Shown: positions 1 to 6,440, counted from the stretch's first letter. The stretch: 11,872 nt of DNA from Actinomycetota bacterium (GCA_022865545.1 JALHTA010000300.1:1-11872); one strand, 5' to 3'. The notes: generated by a model not told the origin, from the letters alone. Made by a program: numbers and translations.

Positions 1-141
1 AGTTCAATAGTCGAGCAGCTGGAAAAAATAATAAGACTTGCAAGGATACTCGTCACAAGCCCGATCGTGAAACTTATAAGTGCTTCGGCCGGGATAATAA
101 GCGGTCTTGGCAAGACAGGTAAGGGCAAGGAAGAAGAGTAA
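1..141 (+). CDS. C-terminal fragment of a probable DUF948 (YtxG-like) protein
   Basis: An open frame runs from the first base to a TAA at 139-141 and encodes the last 46 residues of a protein that starts upstream. The fragment reads as an amphipathic or hydrophobic helix (EQLEKIIRLARILVTSPIVK), then a short Gly/Ala/Ser stretch and a charged tail rich in Lys and Glu. I infer a DUF948-family membrane-anchored protein from this composition and from the next gene, a YtxH homologue 80 bases downstream. DUF948 and YtxH genes commonly sit side by side in bacteria (ytxG-ytxH in Bacillus). The diagnostic N-terminal membrane helix and coiled coil lie outside the window, so the family call is contextual. 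Confidence 0.5.
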   Translation, partial: SSIVEQLEKIIRLARILVTSPIVKLISASAGIISGLGKTGKGKEEE

Positions 142-150
142 TTTCCTATA

Positions 151-179
151 TTTACTTTATGGACCGTGAATTATATATA
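151..179 (+). promoter_or_regulatory. Possible sigma-70-type promoter for the ytxH-like gene
   Basis: TTTACT (151-156) and TATATA (174-179) are separated by 17 bases and lie just upstream of the YtxH-like gene. Each box matches the consensus at four of six positions, so this is only suggestive. The spacer and -10 also contain a short imperfect inverted repeat (CCGT at 164-167 with ACGG at 179-182), which could be an operator or chance. Confidence 0.3.
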
Positions 180-221
180 CGGCCTATATTAATATAACTT
201 TAAATTTTAAAGGAGGACAGG

Positions 222-593
222 ATGAATATGGAAGATAGCAATAGAGGTAGAAGTCATGCTTCCGAGGTTATGATAACATTGGCACTTGGTTTGGCAGTAG
301 GTTTTGTGGCAGGTATCATGCTTGCTCCCAAAAGCGGCAAAGAGACAAGAAAAGAGCTGATCGAAAAAGGCGAAGAGTTTGCAGAAAAGACAAAAGAAGG
401 ATTTGAAGTAGCCAAGGTGAAGCTTGCTGAAGTAAAGGGAATGGGAGAAGAGTTTTTAGAAAAGAGCAAAGATGCTTTTGAAAAAACTACAAAGACCGTT
501 GGCCAAAAGGCTGGCAGGGCAAAGGAAAAGGTAGAAAAAGTCATAAGCAAGGGCAAGGCAGCTGCTAAAAAAGTGGAAGAATCTCTTTCCTAG
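222..593 (+). CDS. YtxH domain-containing protein
   Basis: This 123-residue protein has one membrane segment at about residues 17-35, rich in small residues (Gly, Ala), followed directly by the family signature LAPKSGKETRKEL (about 34-46). The remainder is a long, highly charged Lys/Glu/Ala amphipathic helix. It contains an internal repeat, EEFAEKTKEGF (51-61) and EEFLEKSKDAF (76-86), spaced 25 residues apart. YtxH relatives are small membrane-anchored proteins, in Bacillus linked to general stress; their molecular role is not established. The ATG at 222 is supported by a strong AAAGGAGG at about 209-216. A second in-frame ATG two codons later would be too far from that site to be preferred. 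The neighbours are a probable DUF948 gene upstream and tldD 29 bases downstream. Confidence 0.85.
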   Translation: MNMEDSNRGRSHASEVMITLALGLAVGFVAGIMLAPKSGKETRKELIEKGEEFAEKTKEGFEVAKVKLAEVKGMGEEFLEKSKDAFEKTTKTVGQKAGRAKEKVEKVISKGKAAAKKVEESLS

Positions 594-622
594 GACAGGC
601 TACTAGACAGGAATAGTAAATA

Positions 623-2023
623 TTGATCGAAAAAGATATCGCATTAAAGGTGCTTGGGACGCTGAACTTGGGCGGAGCCAGTTTTTCTGAGATCTATATA
701 CAAAAAAGCATAAGCAATTCATTAAAGCTTGAAGACAGCAGTATTGAAAACTCAAATAGCGGATATGATATGGGTTGTGGGTTGCGCGTATGGATAGGTG
801 ATAGCACCTATTATGCTTATGTGGACTCAATTGAAGAGAAAAAACTCATTGAAGCGGCAAAGATCCTTGGTGCTGCAGGAAAGAGCTCGGCAACTGGGAA
901 AATATTTGACCTGAACCGGGATCTGCGGGAGGCATCATCAGGCTATAAAGCAAATATCCTAAAAAATCCCTCAGCTACTGCGGCAATTGAAAAAAAGGAC
1001 ATCCTTATGGCAGTTGACAGGGTGTGCAGGGAATATGATAAACATATAATACAGGTGACTACTTCATTGTCTGATATCGAAGAGGAGGTCTATACCGCAA
1101 ATTCTTATGGAGAAGAGTCCTTCCATAAAGTGGTAAAAGTATTTCTTTCGGTAAATGCCATAGCCAAAAAAGATAGTGATATGGGGACAGGATATAAATC
1201 ACTTGCAAAGACAAGCGGCTATGAAGCTGTAAGTATTTCAAAAGCCTGTAGTATTGCAAAGGAAGCTTCAAGGATAGCTATAACCATGCTTGATGCAGTC
1301 GATGCTCCTATGGGTTCCCTTCCGGTAGTAATCGGACCGGCATTTGGCGGTGTAATATTCCATGAAGCCTGCGGACACGGTCTTGAGGCTGATTCGGTAA
1401 TAAAAGATTCATCGGTCTTTAAGGGAAAAGAAGGCAAAAAGATCGCATCAGAAATAGTAACTGCAATCGATGATTCTTCAATGCCCAATCATTGGGGTTC
1501 ATTTAAGTTTGACGGGGAGGGTTATCCTTCATCACCCATCACTCTTATAAAGGACGGGGTCCTTGAGAGTTTTATCTATGACCTGAGAACTTCTAAGAAG
1601 CTTGAGAAAGAAAGGACGCCCAATGGCAGGAGGCAGTCATTCAGGCATGTTCCCATACCAAGGATGACAAATACATATATAGCCAGGGGCACTGAAAAAC
1701 CGGAAGACTTAATAAAATCAGTTAAAAAGGGAATATTCGCAAAGGAGTTTGCTGGCGGCCAGGTAGACCCGGCAACAGGAGATTTTGTTTTTGGTATAAG
1801 CGAAGGGTACCTTATTGAATCAGGCAAGCTTGGAAAACCGATAAATGGTGCAACCCTTATCGGAAATGGTCCGGATATATTAAAAAAGATCGAAGCTATC
1901 GCAGATGACCTTGATTTTGCACCCGGATTCTGCGGAAAGCAGGGTCAGTCCATCGCTAATGAAGTCGGCCAACCTACTATCAAAGTCTCCGAGATAACGG
2001 TAGGGGGGACAGGCGGAAAGTAG
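623..2023 (+). CDS. tldD: TldD-family metallopeptidase, catalytic subunit
   Basis: This is a 466-residue member of the TldD/PmbA (U62) family. The zinc-peptidase motif HEACGH is at residues 247-252 (ligands H247 and H252, catalytic E248), followed by GLEAD. The third expected ligand is C437 in FCGKQGQS, matching the C-terminal Cys ligand of E. coli TldD. TldD with TldE forms a cytoplasmic heterodimer that degrades unfolded or leader peptides and is used in some bacteria to mature microcins and other modified peptides. The start is a TTG at 623, with a weak AGGA at 609-612. The length is normal for the family. The partner gene tldE starts 21 bases after the stop, so the two are almost certainly co-transcribed. 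No peptide-precursor gene is visible nearby, so a general proteolytic role is the default reading. Confidence 0.95.
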   Translation: MIEKDIALKVLGTLNLGGASFSEIYIQKSISNSLKLEDSSIENSNSGYDMGCGLRVWIGDSTYYAYVDSIEEKKLIEAAKILGAAGKSSATGKIFDLNRDLREASSGYKANILKNPSATAAIEKKDILMAVDRVCREYDKHIIQVTTSLSDIEEEVYTANSYGEESFHKVVKVFLSVNAIAKKDSDMGTGYKSLAKTSGYEAVSISKACSIAKEASRIAITMLDAVDAPMGSLPVVIGPAFGGVIFHEACGHGLEADSVIKDSSVFKGKEGKKIASEIVTAIDDSSMPNHWGSFKFDGEGYPSSPITLIKDGVLESFIYDLRTSKKLEKERTPNGRRQSFRHVPIPRMTNTYIARGTEKPEDLIKSVKKGIFAKEFAGGQVDPATGDFVFGISEGYLIESGKLGKPINGATLIGNGPDILKKIEAIADDLDFAPGFCGKQGQSIANEVGQPTIKVSEITVGGTGGK

Positions 2024-2044
2024 AAAAGGATCCGGATTTTAAAG

Positions 2045-3445
2045 ATGACAGAAAATAATAAAATTGAAACTAAAATTGAAGAACTCGAGAGGATATGCAG
2101 CAAGACTGCTGCGAAGATACCTCCCGGGAGCGTGGACCAGTGGGAAATATTTGCTGCACGCGGCCTTGAAAATGAGATAGATGTCTTTAATGGAGGCATT
2201 GAGACACTTTCCTTTTCTGACTCTACAGGAATAGGTATAAGGGTATTTAAGGACGGTTCCATAGGTTATGCATATACTGCAGTTCTTGAGGAAGATGTCA
2301 TCACCGATACCATAAAGAAGGCACTGGATAATTCAAAGATCACTAAAAAGGATAAGCTGAATTATCTTCCAACCAAAAAAGACCATAAATATAGTAAAAA
2401 CCAGGTGGATAAAAAACTTCTTTTCGATAGAGACTATCTAAAAGTGTCAATAACCGAAAAGATCGAGATGGCAAAGGAACTTGAAATACTTACAAAAAAG
2501 GCCGACAGAAGGATCTCAGGGGTCACTAATGTTATGTACAGCGATGGCATATCAGAAGTGGCAATACTTAATTCCGATGGGCTTTCAGACAGCTACAATA
2601 CAACGATAGCTCTGATATATGTAAATGCCATATCCAGGAAGGGCGGAGACACTTCCACAGGTGATTATTTTGGGATCTCGAGAAATCCCTCGGATATCGG
2701 ACTGGCTGACATTGCTGCAAAAGCTGCTGAAAGATCAGTTTCAATACTTGGCGGTAAAAAAATAAATTCACAATCCCTGGATATAGTCCTTGATCCCATG
2801 GTTGCGGCGCAGTTTATGGCGGTCATCGCATCAACCCTTAATGCTGATTCTGTCCAGAAGGGAAAATCACTTTTTAAGGATAGTATAAGCAAGAAAATAT
2901 TTGTCATAGAAGCTGATATTTTTGATGATGGCACTCTCCCAGGCGGGCTGGCCTCGCGGCCCTTTGACGGGGAAGGAGTGATAAAGGGTAAGACAGCTGT
3001 TTTTGAAAAAGGAATACTTAGGACCTATCTCTATGATACTTATACAGCGAGAAAGGACAAAACACTTTCAACCGGAAATGCCAGCAGGGCATCTTATAGG
3101 TCTACTCCTTCAGTAGGCATATCAAACTTCTATATAAGTCCGGGAAGCTTCACCCCGGAAGATATTATCGGGAGCGTAAGTAAGGGATTTTATGTGATGG
3201 ATATTATTGGCCTGGGTTCAGGAACCAATCCTATATCCGGGCATATGAGCGTAGGAGCCAAAGGACTGCTAATAGAAAAGGGAAAACTTTCAAGTCCTGT
3301 AAAAGAAGTAACCATGGCAACCGATATCCTAAGTTTTCTAAAAAGCTTTAAGATGATAGGAAACGACCTCAAATTTGTCCCTGCGGGGGGATATCTTGGA
3401 AGCCCCACGATCCTTGTGGAAAATATCTCTATAAGCGGTAAATGA
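2045..3445 (+). CDS. pmbA: TldE/PmbA-family non-catalytic partner of TldD
   Basis: This 466-residue protein is homologous over its whole length to TldD-type proteins but lacks the HExxxH zinc motif: the equivalent helix reads VAAQFMAVIASTLNADSV (253-270). Family features include GGLASRPFDGEGV (300-312), the C-terminal GSPTILVEN (452-460) and a region around GSGTNPISGHMSVGA (391-405). This pattern identifies the PmbA/TldE subunit, which in E. coli pairs with TldD to form a chamber-like heterodimer whose active site is on TldD. The ATG at 2045 follows AAAAGGA (2024-2030) with a rather long 14-base spacing. The predicted product has the same length as its partner, consistent with ancient duplication within the family. 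The next gene converges from the opposite strand. Confidence 0.93.
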   Translation: MTENNKIETKIEELERICSKTAAKIPPGSVDQWEIFAARGLENEIDVFNGGIETLSFSDSTGIGIRVFKDGSIGYAYTAVLEEDVITDTIKKALDNSKITKKDKLNYLPTKKDHKYSKNQVDKKLLFDRDYLKVSITEKIEMAKELEILTKKADRRISGVTNVMYSDGISEVAILNSDGLSDSYNTTIALIYVNAISRKGGDTSTGDYFGISRNPSDIGLADIAAKAAERSVSILGGKKINSQSLDIVLDPMVAAQFMAVIASTLNADSVQKGKSLFKDSISKKIFVIEADIFDDGTLPGGLASRPFDGEGVIKGKTAVFEKGILRTYLYDTYTARKDKTLSTGNASRASYRSTPSVGISNFYISPGSFTPEDIIGSVSKGFYVMDIIGLGSGTNPISGHMSVGAKGLLIEKGKLSSPVKEVTMATDILSFLKSFKMIGNDLKFVPAGGYLGSPTILVENISISGK

Positions 3446-3451
3446 CAGACC

Positions 3452-3499
3452 TTACTGTTTTAAAAATCTGGCCAGAAACCTAACTTTATCCAACAGTAA
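3452..3499. terminator. Inverted repeat between convergent genes, possible weak terminator
   Basis: TTACTGTT (3452-3459) and AACAGTAA (3492-3499) form a perfect 8-base inverted repeat separated by 32 bases, between the convergent ends of pmbA and the membrane-protein gene. The second arm lies inside the last codons of the latter. A 10-base palindrome, TCTGGCCAGA (3467-3476), sits inside the loop. The position suits a bidirectional terminator, but there is no strong U-tract and the loop is long. Confidence 0.25.
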
Positions 3500-3968
3500 T
3501 AAATTTTACATATCCCACGGTCTTTGAGATGACTGTGACTATGATACCTGCTATAAGTACGCCGATAGTTATCTGCCACAGGGCTCTCTTCGGAGGGATA
3601 CCGAATACATAAGCTATAAGTGCCCCGGTCCAGCCACCGGTAACTGGTAGAGGTATCCCTACAAAACTTATAAGGGCAAAACTCTGGTACTTTTCAAATT
3701 TAACTGAATGACGTTTCCTTGTCCTATCAAAGAGCCAGGTAAAGAAACGGTTGGCCCAGTTAAATCTTTTTATAAGAAACCTGGATATGGGTTCCAGCAG
3801 CCAGAGAATAGCAATTACCGGAACAAGATTTCCGATAACAGAGATTATATATGTCTCGATTACACCCATCCCATAGCTTCCAAGTGCTATTGGAATTGAG
3901 GCTCTTAACTCTCCAATAGGAGTCATTGCAGTAAAAAAGGTGCTTATCCAGTGAGGTAGAAATTCCAT
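3486..3968 (-). CDS. Small multi-drug export family membrane protein (COG2426-like)
   Basis: This 160-residue integral membrane protein has the motif PIGELRASIPIAL (17-29) near the N-terminus and GIPLPVTGGWTGAL (104-117) in its second half. Both are typical of the family that Pfam names Sm_multidrug_ex. Hydrophobic segments lie at about 36-59, 95-123 and 130-150, split by a basic loop (about 61-90). The paired half-helix and proline/glycine motifs recall re-entrant-loop transporters of the DedA or SNARE-associated type, though that is inference. Despite the family name, drug export has not been well demonstrated for these proteins. The ATG at 3966-3968 gives the standard N-terminus; a GGAA lies about 12 bases upstream, so initiation looks weak. 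The gene diverges from uppP across a 90-base gap and converges on pmbA. Confidence 0.82.
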   Translation of the reverse strand: MEFLPHWISTFFTAMTPIGELRASIPIALGSYGMGVIETYIISVIGNLVPVIAILWLLEPISRFLIKRFNWANRFFTWLFDRTRKRHSVKFEKYQSFALISFVGIPLPVTGGWTGALIAYVFGIPPKRALWQITIGVLIAGIIVTVISKTVGYVKFITVG

Positions 3969-4058
3969 CTGTCAGCAAGTTCCATTTCTATTTTTTATTT
4001 TATATAGTTTTATGTTAATATCTTGAAATTAATATAAAAATCCTAAATATTATATAAG
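3969..4058. promoter_or_regulatory. Divergent promoter region between the membrane-protein gene and uppP
   Basis: This AT-rich 90-base gap must drive both divergent genes. On the plus strand TTGAAA (4023-4028) and TATTAT (4048-4053) are 19 bases apart and end only 5 bases before the uppP TTG, so transcription could begin at or within a base or two of the start codon. For the minus strand several TATA-rich hexamers exist around 3995-4015, but none has a convincing -35 partner. Confidence 0.4.
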
Positions 4059-4886
4059 TTGAATATTTTACAGTCAATTGTTTTAGGTCTAATTCAGGGA
4101 ATAACTGAATTTTTCCCCATTTCAAGTTCCGGGCACCTGGTAATAATCCCATATTTTTCCGGCTGGGATTATCCTCCCCTTTACTTTACGGTAACTGTCC
4201 ACTTTGCAACACTTCTTGCGGTCCTCACTGTCCTTTACAGGGATGCATGGAGGATAATAAGGGGATTTGCATTGGGATTATTTAAGAGGCAATGGCGGAA
4301 AAGTATAGATTTTAAGATGGGTCTTTATATAATAATAGCCACAATACCTGCTGTGCTGATGGGTCTTTTTCTTAATGATCTTATAGAGAGTATCTTTTCC
4401 AAACCCCTGATAGTGGCTGTATTCCTGCTGGTGACAGCTTTTATACTGTGGGGAGGAGAATACAGGGGAAGAAAAGTAAAGCAAAAGAAATCCCTTGCTT
4501 ATCTTTCATCGGTGGCTTCCGGTATCGGACAGGCACTTGCAGTATTTCCTGGCATTTCAAGAACAGGTTCCACTATCTCTTTTGCCAGGTTTTTTGGTGT
4601 TAGAAGGGAGGAAACAGTAAGGTTTTCATTTTTACTTTCTATTCCTATAATACTTGGCTCATTTGTATTCGAGCTGTCCCGTTCCACCGGTACTATACTT
4701 AGTGGGGGAGAAAATACTGTATGGGTTCTATTTGCTGGCCTTGTATCGGCATATTTGTCAGGTTTTTTTGCAATAAAATACCTTCTTTACCTTACAAAGA
4801 AAAAGAACTTAAATATTTTTGCAGTATATTGCATTTGCCTTTCAATAGCTATTTTTGTATTTTATATTATAAATAATATTATCTAG
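4059..4886 (+). CDS. uppP: Undecaprenyl-diphosphate phosphatase
   Basis: This is a 275-residue polytopic membrane protein of the UppP/BacA family. It dephosphorylates undecaprenyl diphosphate to regenerate the lipid carrier for peptidoglycan and other surface glycans; loss of the pyrophosphate substrate also underlies bacitracin tolerance. Both family motifs are intact: QGITEFFPISSSGH (13-26), giving the (E/Q)xxxE pair Q13/E17 and H26, and PGISRTGST (164-172) with R168. The length is typical. The start is TTG at 4059, the only start that gives the canonical N-terminus, since an in-frame TAA lies at 4044-4046. No Shine-Dalgarno sequence precedes it. The rmlA-type gene follows 16 bases after the stop, so the two are probably co-transcribed and both serve envelope glycan synthesis. 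Confidence 0.96.
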   Translation: MNILQSIVLGLIQGITEFFPISSSGHLVIIPYFSGWDYPPLYFTVTVHFATLLAVLTVLYRDAWRIIRGFALGLFKRQWRKSIDFKMGLYIIIATIPAVLMGLFLNDLIESIFSKPLIVAVFLLVTAFILWGGEYRGRKVKQKKSLAYLSSVASGIGQALAVFPGISRTGSTISFARFFGVRREETVRFSFLLSIPIILGSFVFELSRSTGTILSGGENTVWVLFAGLVSAYLSGFFAIKYLLYLTKKKNLNIFAVYCICLSIAIFVFYIINNII

Positions 4887-4902
4887 AAAGGCGGTCGATT
4901 AA

Positions 4903-5622
4903 ATGAAAGGAGTAATTCTTGCAGGGGGACTCGGTACACGGATGATGCCCTGCACAAAGGTTACAAATAAACATCTATTGCCAGTATATAATAAACCATT
5001 GATCTATTATCCCTTAAATACCATGGTGAAGGGCGGTCTTGAAGAAATCATGATAGTCACAGGAGGAAATAATGCCGGTGATTTTCTGGTACTTCTTGGA
5101 AATGGAAGCGAATTCGGCCTCAAGGATATCAATTATACATACCAGGAAGGCGAAGGCGGGATTGCAGATGCATTAAAACTTGCAGAGAATTTTGTGGATG
5201 AAGATAAAGTCATCGTAATGCTTGGGGATAATATAATAAAGGATGATATCTCAGAAGCTGTAAAGGAATTTCAGAAGCAGCCAAATGGAGCAAAAATATT
5301 TCTAAAAGAGGTAAGTGATCCTGAAAGGTTCGGAGTAGCTGAGATAAAGGATGGCAAGGTTATAAATATTGAGGAAAAACCAAAGAACCCAAAATCAAAT
5401 TATGCTGTTATCGGCCTGTATATGTATGACAATGATGTTTTTGATATAGTCAAGACCCTGAAGCCTTCAGATAGGGGAGAGCTTGAGATAACAGATGTGA
5501 ATAATGAGTATATAAGAAGGGGAACAATGACATACTCCATTATCGATGGATGGTGGACGGATGCGGGAACATTTGAATCTCTCTACCGTGCAAGTAAATT
5601 GGTGGCTGAAGATAAAGTATAG
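4903..5622 (+). CDS. rmlA: Glucose-1-phosphate thymidylyltransferase-type sugar nucleotidyltransferase, short form
   Basis: This 239-residue nucleotidyltransferase would transfer a nucleoside monophosphate (dTMP by family expectation) to glucose-1-phosphate, the first step of the dTDP-rhamnose and related deoxysugar pathways. The signature GGLGTRMMPCTKVTNKHLLP runs from 8 to 27, with the phosphate-binding R13 and K23. LGDN (107-110) carries the metal-binding D109, EEKP (157-160) contacts the sugar, and ELEITDVN (193-200) and WWTDAGTFES (217-226, second metal Asp probably D220) complete the active site. It belongs to the roughly 240-residue form without the C-terminal extension of the about 290-residue E. 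coli enzyme. The substrate loop QEGEGGIADAL (81-91) differs from the usual Q-x-P-x-GLA pattern, so the exact sugar or nucleotide is not certain. The ATG at 4903 follows GAAAGGCGG (4886-4894). No rmlB, C or D gene is adjacent. Confidence 0.88.
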   Translation: MKGVILAGGLGTRMMPCTKVTNKHLLPVYNKPLIYYPLNTMVKGGLEEIMIVTGGNNAGDFLVLLGNGSEFGLKDINYTYQEGEGGIADALKLAENFVDEDKVIVMLGDNIIKDDISEAVKEFQKQPNGAKIFLKEVSDPERFGVAEIKDGKVINIEEKPKNPKSNYAVIGLYMYDNDVFDIVKTLKPSDRGELEITDVNNEYIRRGTMTYSIIDGWWTDAGTFESLYRASKLVAEDKV

Positions 5623-5623
5623 A

Positions 5624-5643
5624 GATAATTATAATAGATTATC
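5624..5643 (+). repeat. AT-rich hairpin directly after the rmlA stop
   Basis: GATAAT (5624-5629) and ATTATC (5638-5643) are perfect 6-base inverted arms around an 8-base loop, starting two bases after the rmlA stop codon. With no T-run it is not a classical terminator, but it could protect the 3' end or belong to the hairpin cluster that follows. Confidence 0.35.
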
Positions 5644-5644
5644 A

Positions 5645-5673
5645 GTGGGGCGGCGTATCCCACATACCTTTTC
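5645..5673 (+). terminator. Possible intrinsic terminator for uppP-rmlA
   Basis: GTGGG (5645-5649) pairs with CCCAC (5659-5663) around a GC-rich loop and is followed six bases later by a short T-run (5669-5672). It is the most terminator-like structure downstream of rmlA on the plus strand, but the stem is only five pairs and the T-run is short and offset. Confidence 0.35.
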
Positions 5674-5732
5674 TACTATCAAAGATAGCGTAGTAGTTGC
5701 CTTGCCTGTTCCTCAATAAACCAATACTACTA
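5673..5732. repeat. Overlapping inverted repeats with alternative pairing
   Basis: CTACTATC (5673-5680) can fold onto GATAG (5684-5688) and TAG with a two-base bulge. TAGTAGT (5691-5697) can instead pair with ACTACTA (5726-5732). The two foldings compete for the same bases. The stretch lies at the 3' border of the minus-strand island and contains no gene. Confidence 0.35.
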
Positions 5733-5744
5733 AAACATATTAAT

Positions 5745-6146
5745 CTAATTTTCTTCAAACGGGACTATATCAATAATTTTTTTAGGATGTTTGAATGTAA
5801 TTTTAAAAAGAGTAAAAAAATCATCTCTACCTAGAATTCCGAAAGGCGTTCCTAATTCATAAGAAAATCCAAAATTACCTTCAAAATTCCATACACCAAC
5901 AATAAAGTTAATTTTATGAAAGTATGCTGTAAACTCTCTCCCTGTTATGCCTTTGCTTCTAAATATTTTACCGCTCTTCACATCAAGTCCAAGGGCCTCT
6001 CCAATATTAGCATCTAAATAAGAATAATCAGCTCCAGAGTCAATTAAACAAAAACAGCCACCCTCTTTTTTAAAGGCAACAGGTATAAGCGGTAGTTCAA
6101 TAAAATTACGGTCTTTTGTTGGTAACTTTATATAATTAAATCTCAT
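5745..6146 (-). CDS. Retropepsin-like aspartic protease family protein
   Basis: This 133-residue single-domain protein resembles bacterial clan AA aspartic proteases. The active-site loop LIDSGADYSYL is at 34-44 (catalytic D36, with the D-S/T-G-A signature). The hydrophobic-hydrophobic-Gly motif that supports the active site appears as GILGRDDFF (103-111). The length is that of one retropepsin protomer, so an active enzyme would be a homodimer with one aspartate from each chain. There is no signal peptide or membrane segment, so it should be cytoplasmic. The ATG (6144-6146) lies 3 bases after the stop of the small upstream gene, with no Shine-Dalgarno sequence of its own, which implies translational coupling. 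The substrate is unknown; the coupled small protein may be a partner, inhibitor or substrate (inference). Confidence 0.8.
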   Translation of the reverse strand: MRFNYIKLPTKDRNFIELPLIPVAFKKEGGCFCLIDSGADYSYLDANIGEALGLDVKSGKIFRSKGITGREFTAYFHKINFIVGVWNFEGNFGFSYELGTPFGILGRDDFFTLFKITFKHPKKIIDIVPFEEN

Positions 6147-6149
6147 TTA

Positions 6150-6341
6150 TTAAGTTACGTAACTAGAATAGTCTGGTATAGCTTGTATTAATATTGAGTT
6201 TTCAATTTTTTTACTTCTAGCTTCCTCAAGAGCTTCTTTGGGCGTCTTGCCAACACCAGCTACAGACTTATAGTCTGGGCATAAAGCTACCCAAAGCCTA
6301 TCTCTAATATATGGTTTTAAAATATTGCTTAAATCTATCAT
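6150..6341 (-). CDS. Small DUF5678/HicB-like protein
   Basis: This 63-residue protein has a compact beta-alpha-beta look: LWVALCPDYKSVAGVGKT (16-33), then a helix PKEALEEARSKKI (34-46) and a strand SILIQAIP (49-56). The WVA...VxGxGKTxxEALExA...VP-type pattern matches DUF5678-like proteins; HicB-type antitoxins share part of it. The frame is open upstream to 6470, but I choose the ATG at 6339-6341 because GAGG lies 5 bases before it and because the extension (CLPLHKYCKHLIGG) has no family character and overlaps the upstream gene. An ATG five codons earlier (6354-6356) is a second possibility with a poorer ribosome site. The gene is coupled to the downstream retropepsin. No HicA-like toxin is present. 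Confidence 0.7.
   Translation of the reverse strand: MIDLSNILKPYIRDRLWVALCPDYKSVAGVGKTPKEALEEARSKKIENSILIQAIPDYSSYVT
6153..6164. repeat. 12-base perfect palindrome at the junction of the coupled minus-strand genes
   Basis: AGTTACGTAACT at 6153-6164 is a perfect palindrome covering the last codons of the small DUF5678-like gene, 7 to 18 bases before the retropepsin start codon. It could be a DNA-binding site or a small RNA fold near the start codon; it also encodes protein, so chance is possible. Confidence 0.35.
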
Positions 6342-6390
6342 TAAATCCTCTTTCATTTCAATTTTCTTCTTATATTGCAAATGCCCAGAT

Positions 6391-6399
6391 ATTATATCA
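6391..6399 (-). promoter_or_regulatory. Extended -10 promoter for the DUF5678-retropepsin pair
   Basis: On the minus strand the sequence TGATATAAT (6399 down to 6391) is a perfect TATAAT preceded by TG-n, the extended -10 form. It lies about 50 bases before the chosen start of the small gene and inside the 89-base gap after the zinc-ribbon-like gene. No good -35 is seen at 17-18 bases, which extended -10 promoters can tolerate. Confidence 0.5.
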
Positions 6400-6417
6400 T
6401 TCTTCAATATCAAATTA

Positions 6418-6440
6418 AAACACCCGCCTATTAGATGTTT
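6418..6440 (-). terminator. Weak terminator-like hairpin at the end of the zinc-ribbon-like gene
   Basis: On the minus strand AAACATC (6440-6434) can pair with GGTGTTT (6424-6418) over seven positions including one G-U, around a nine-base loop, with further T-rich sequence after it. It overlaps the stop codon of the upstream gene, so it may separate that gene from the next two. The stem is weak. Confidence 0.3.

Noticed and set aside
254..556. 100-residue open frame antisense to the YtxH-like gene
   Set aside because: It is a Ser/Phe-rich mirror of the Lys/Glu-rich helix codons in the real gene, with no independent evidence.
592..611. Recurring GGACAG-like strings at gene borders (for example about 214, 594, 8594, 8711)
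   Set aside because: They are only five or six bases with inconsistent position and spacing, explicable by ribosome-site-like purine sequence and chance.
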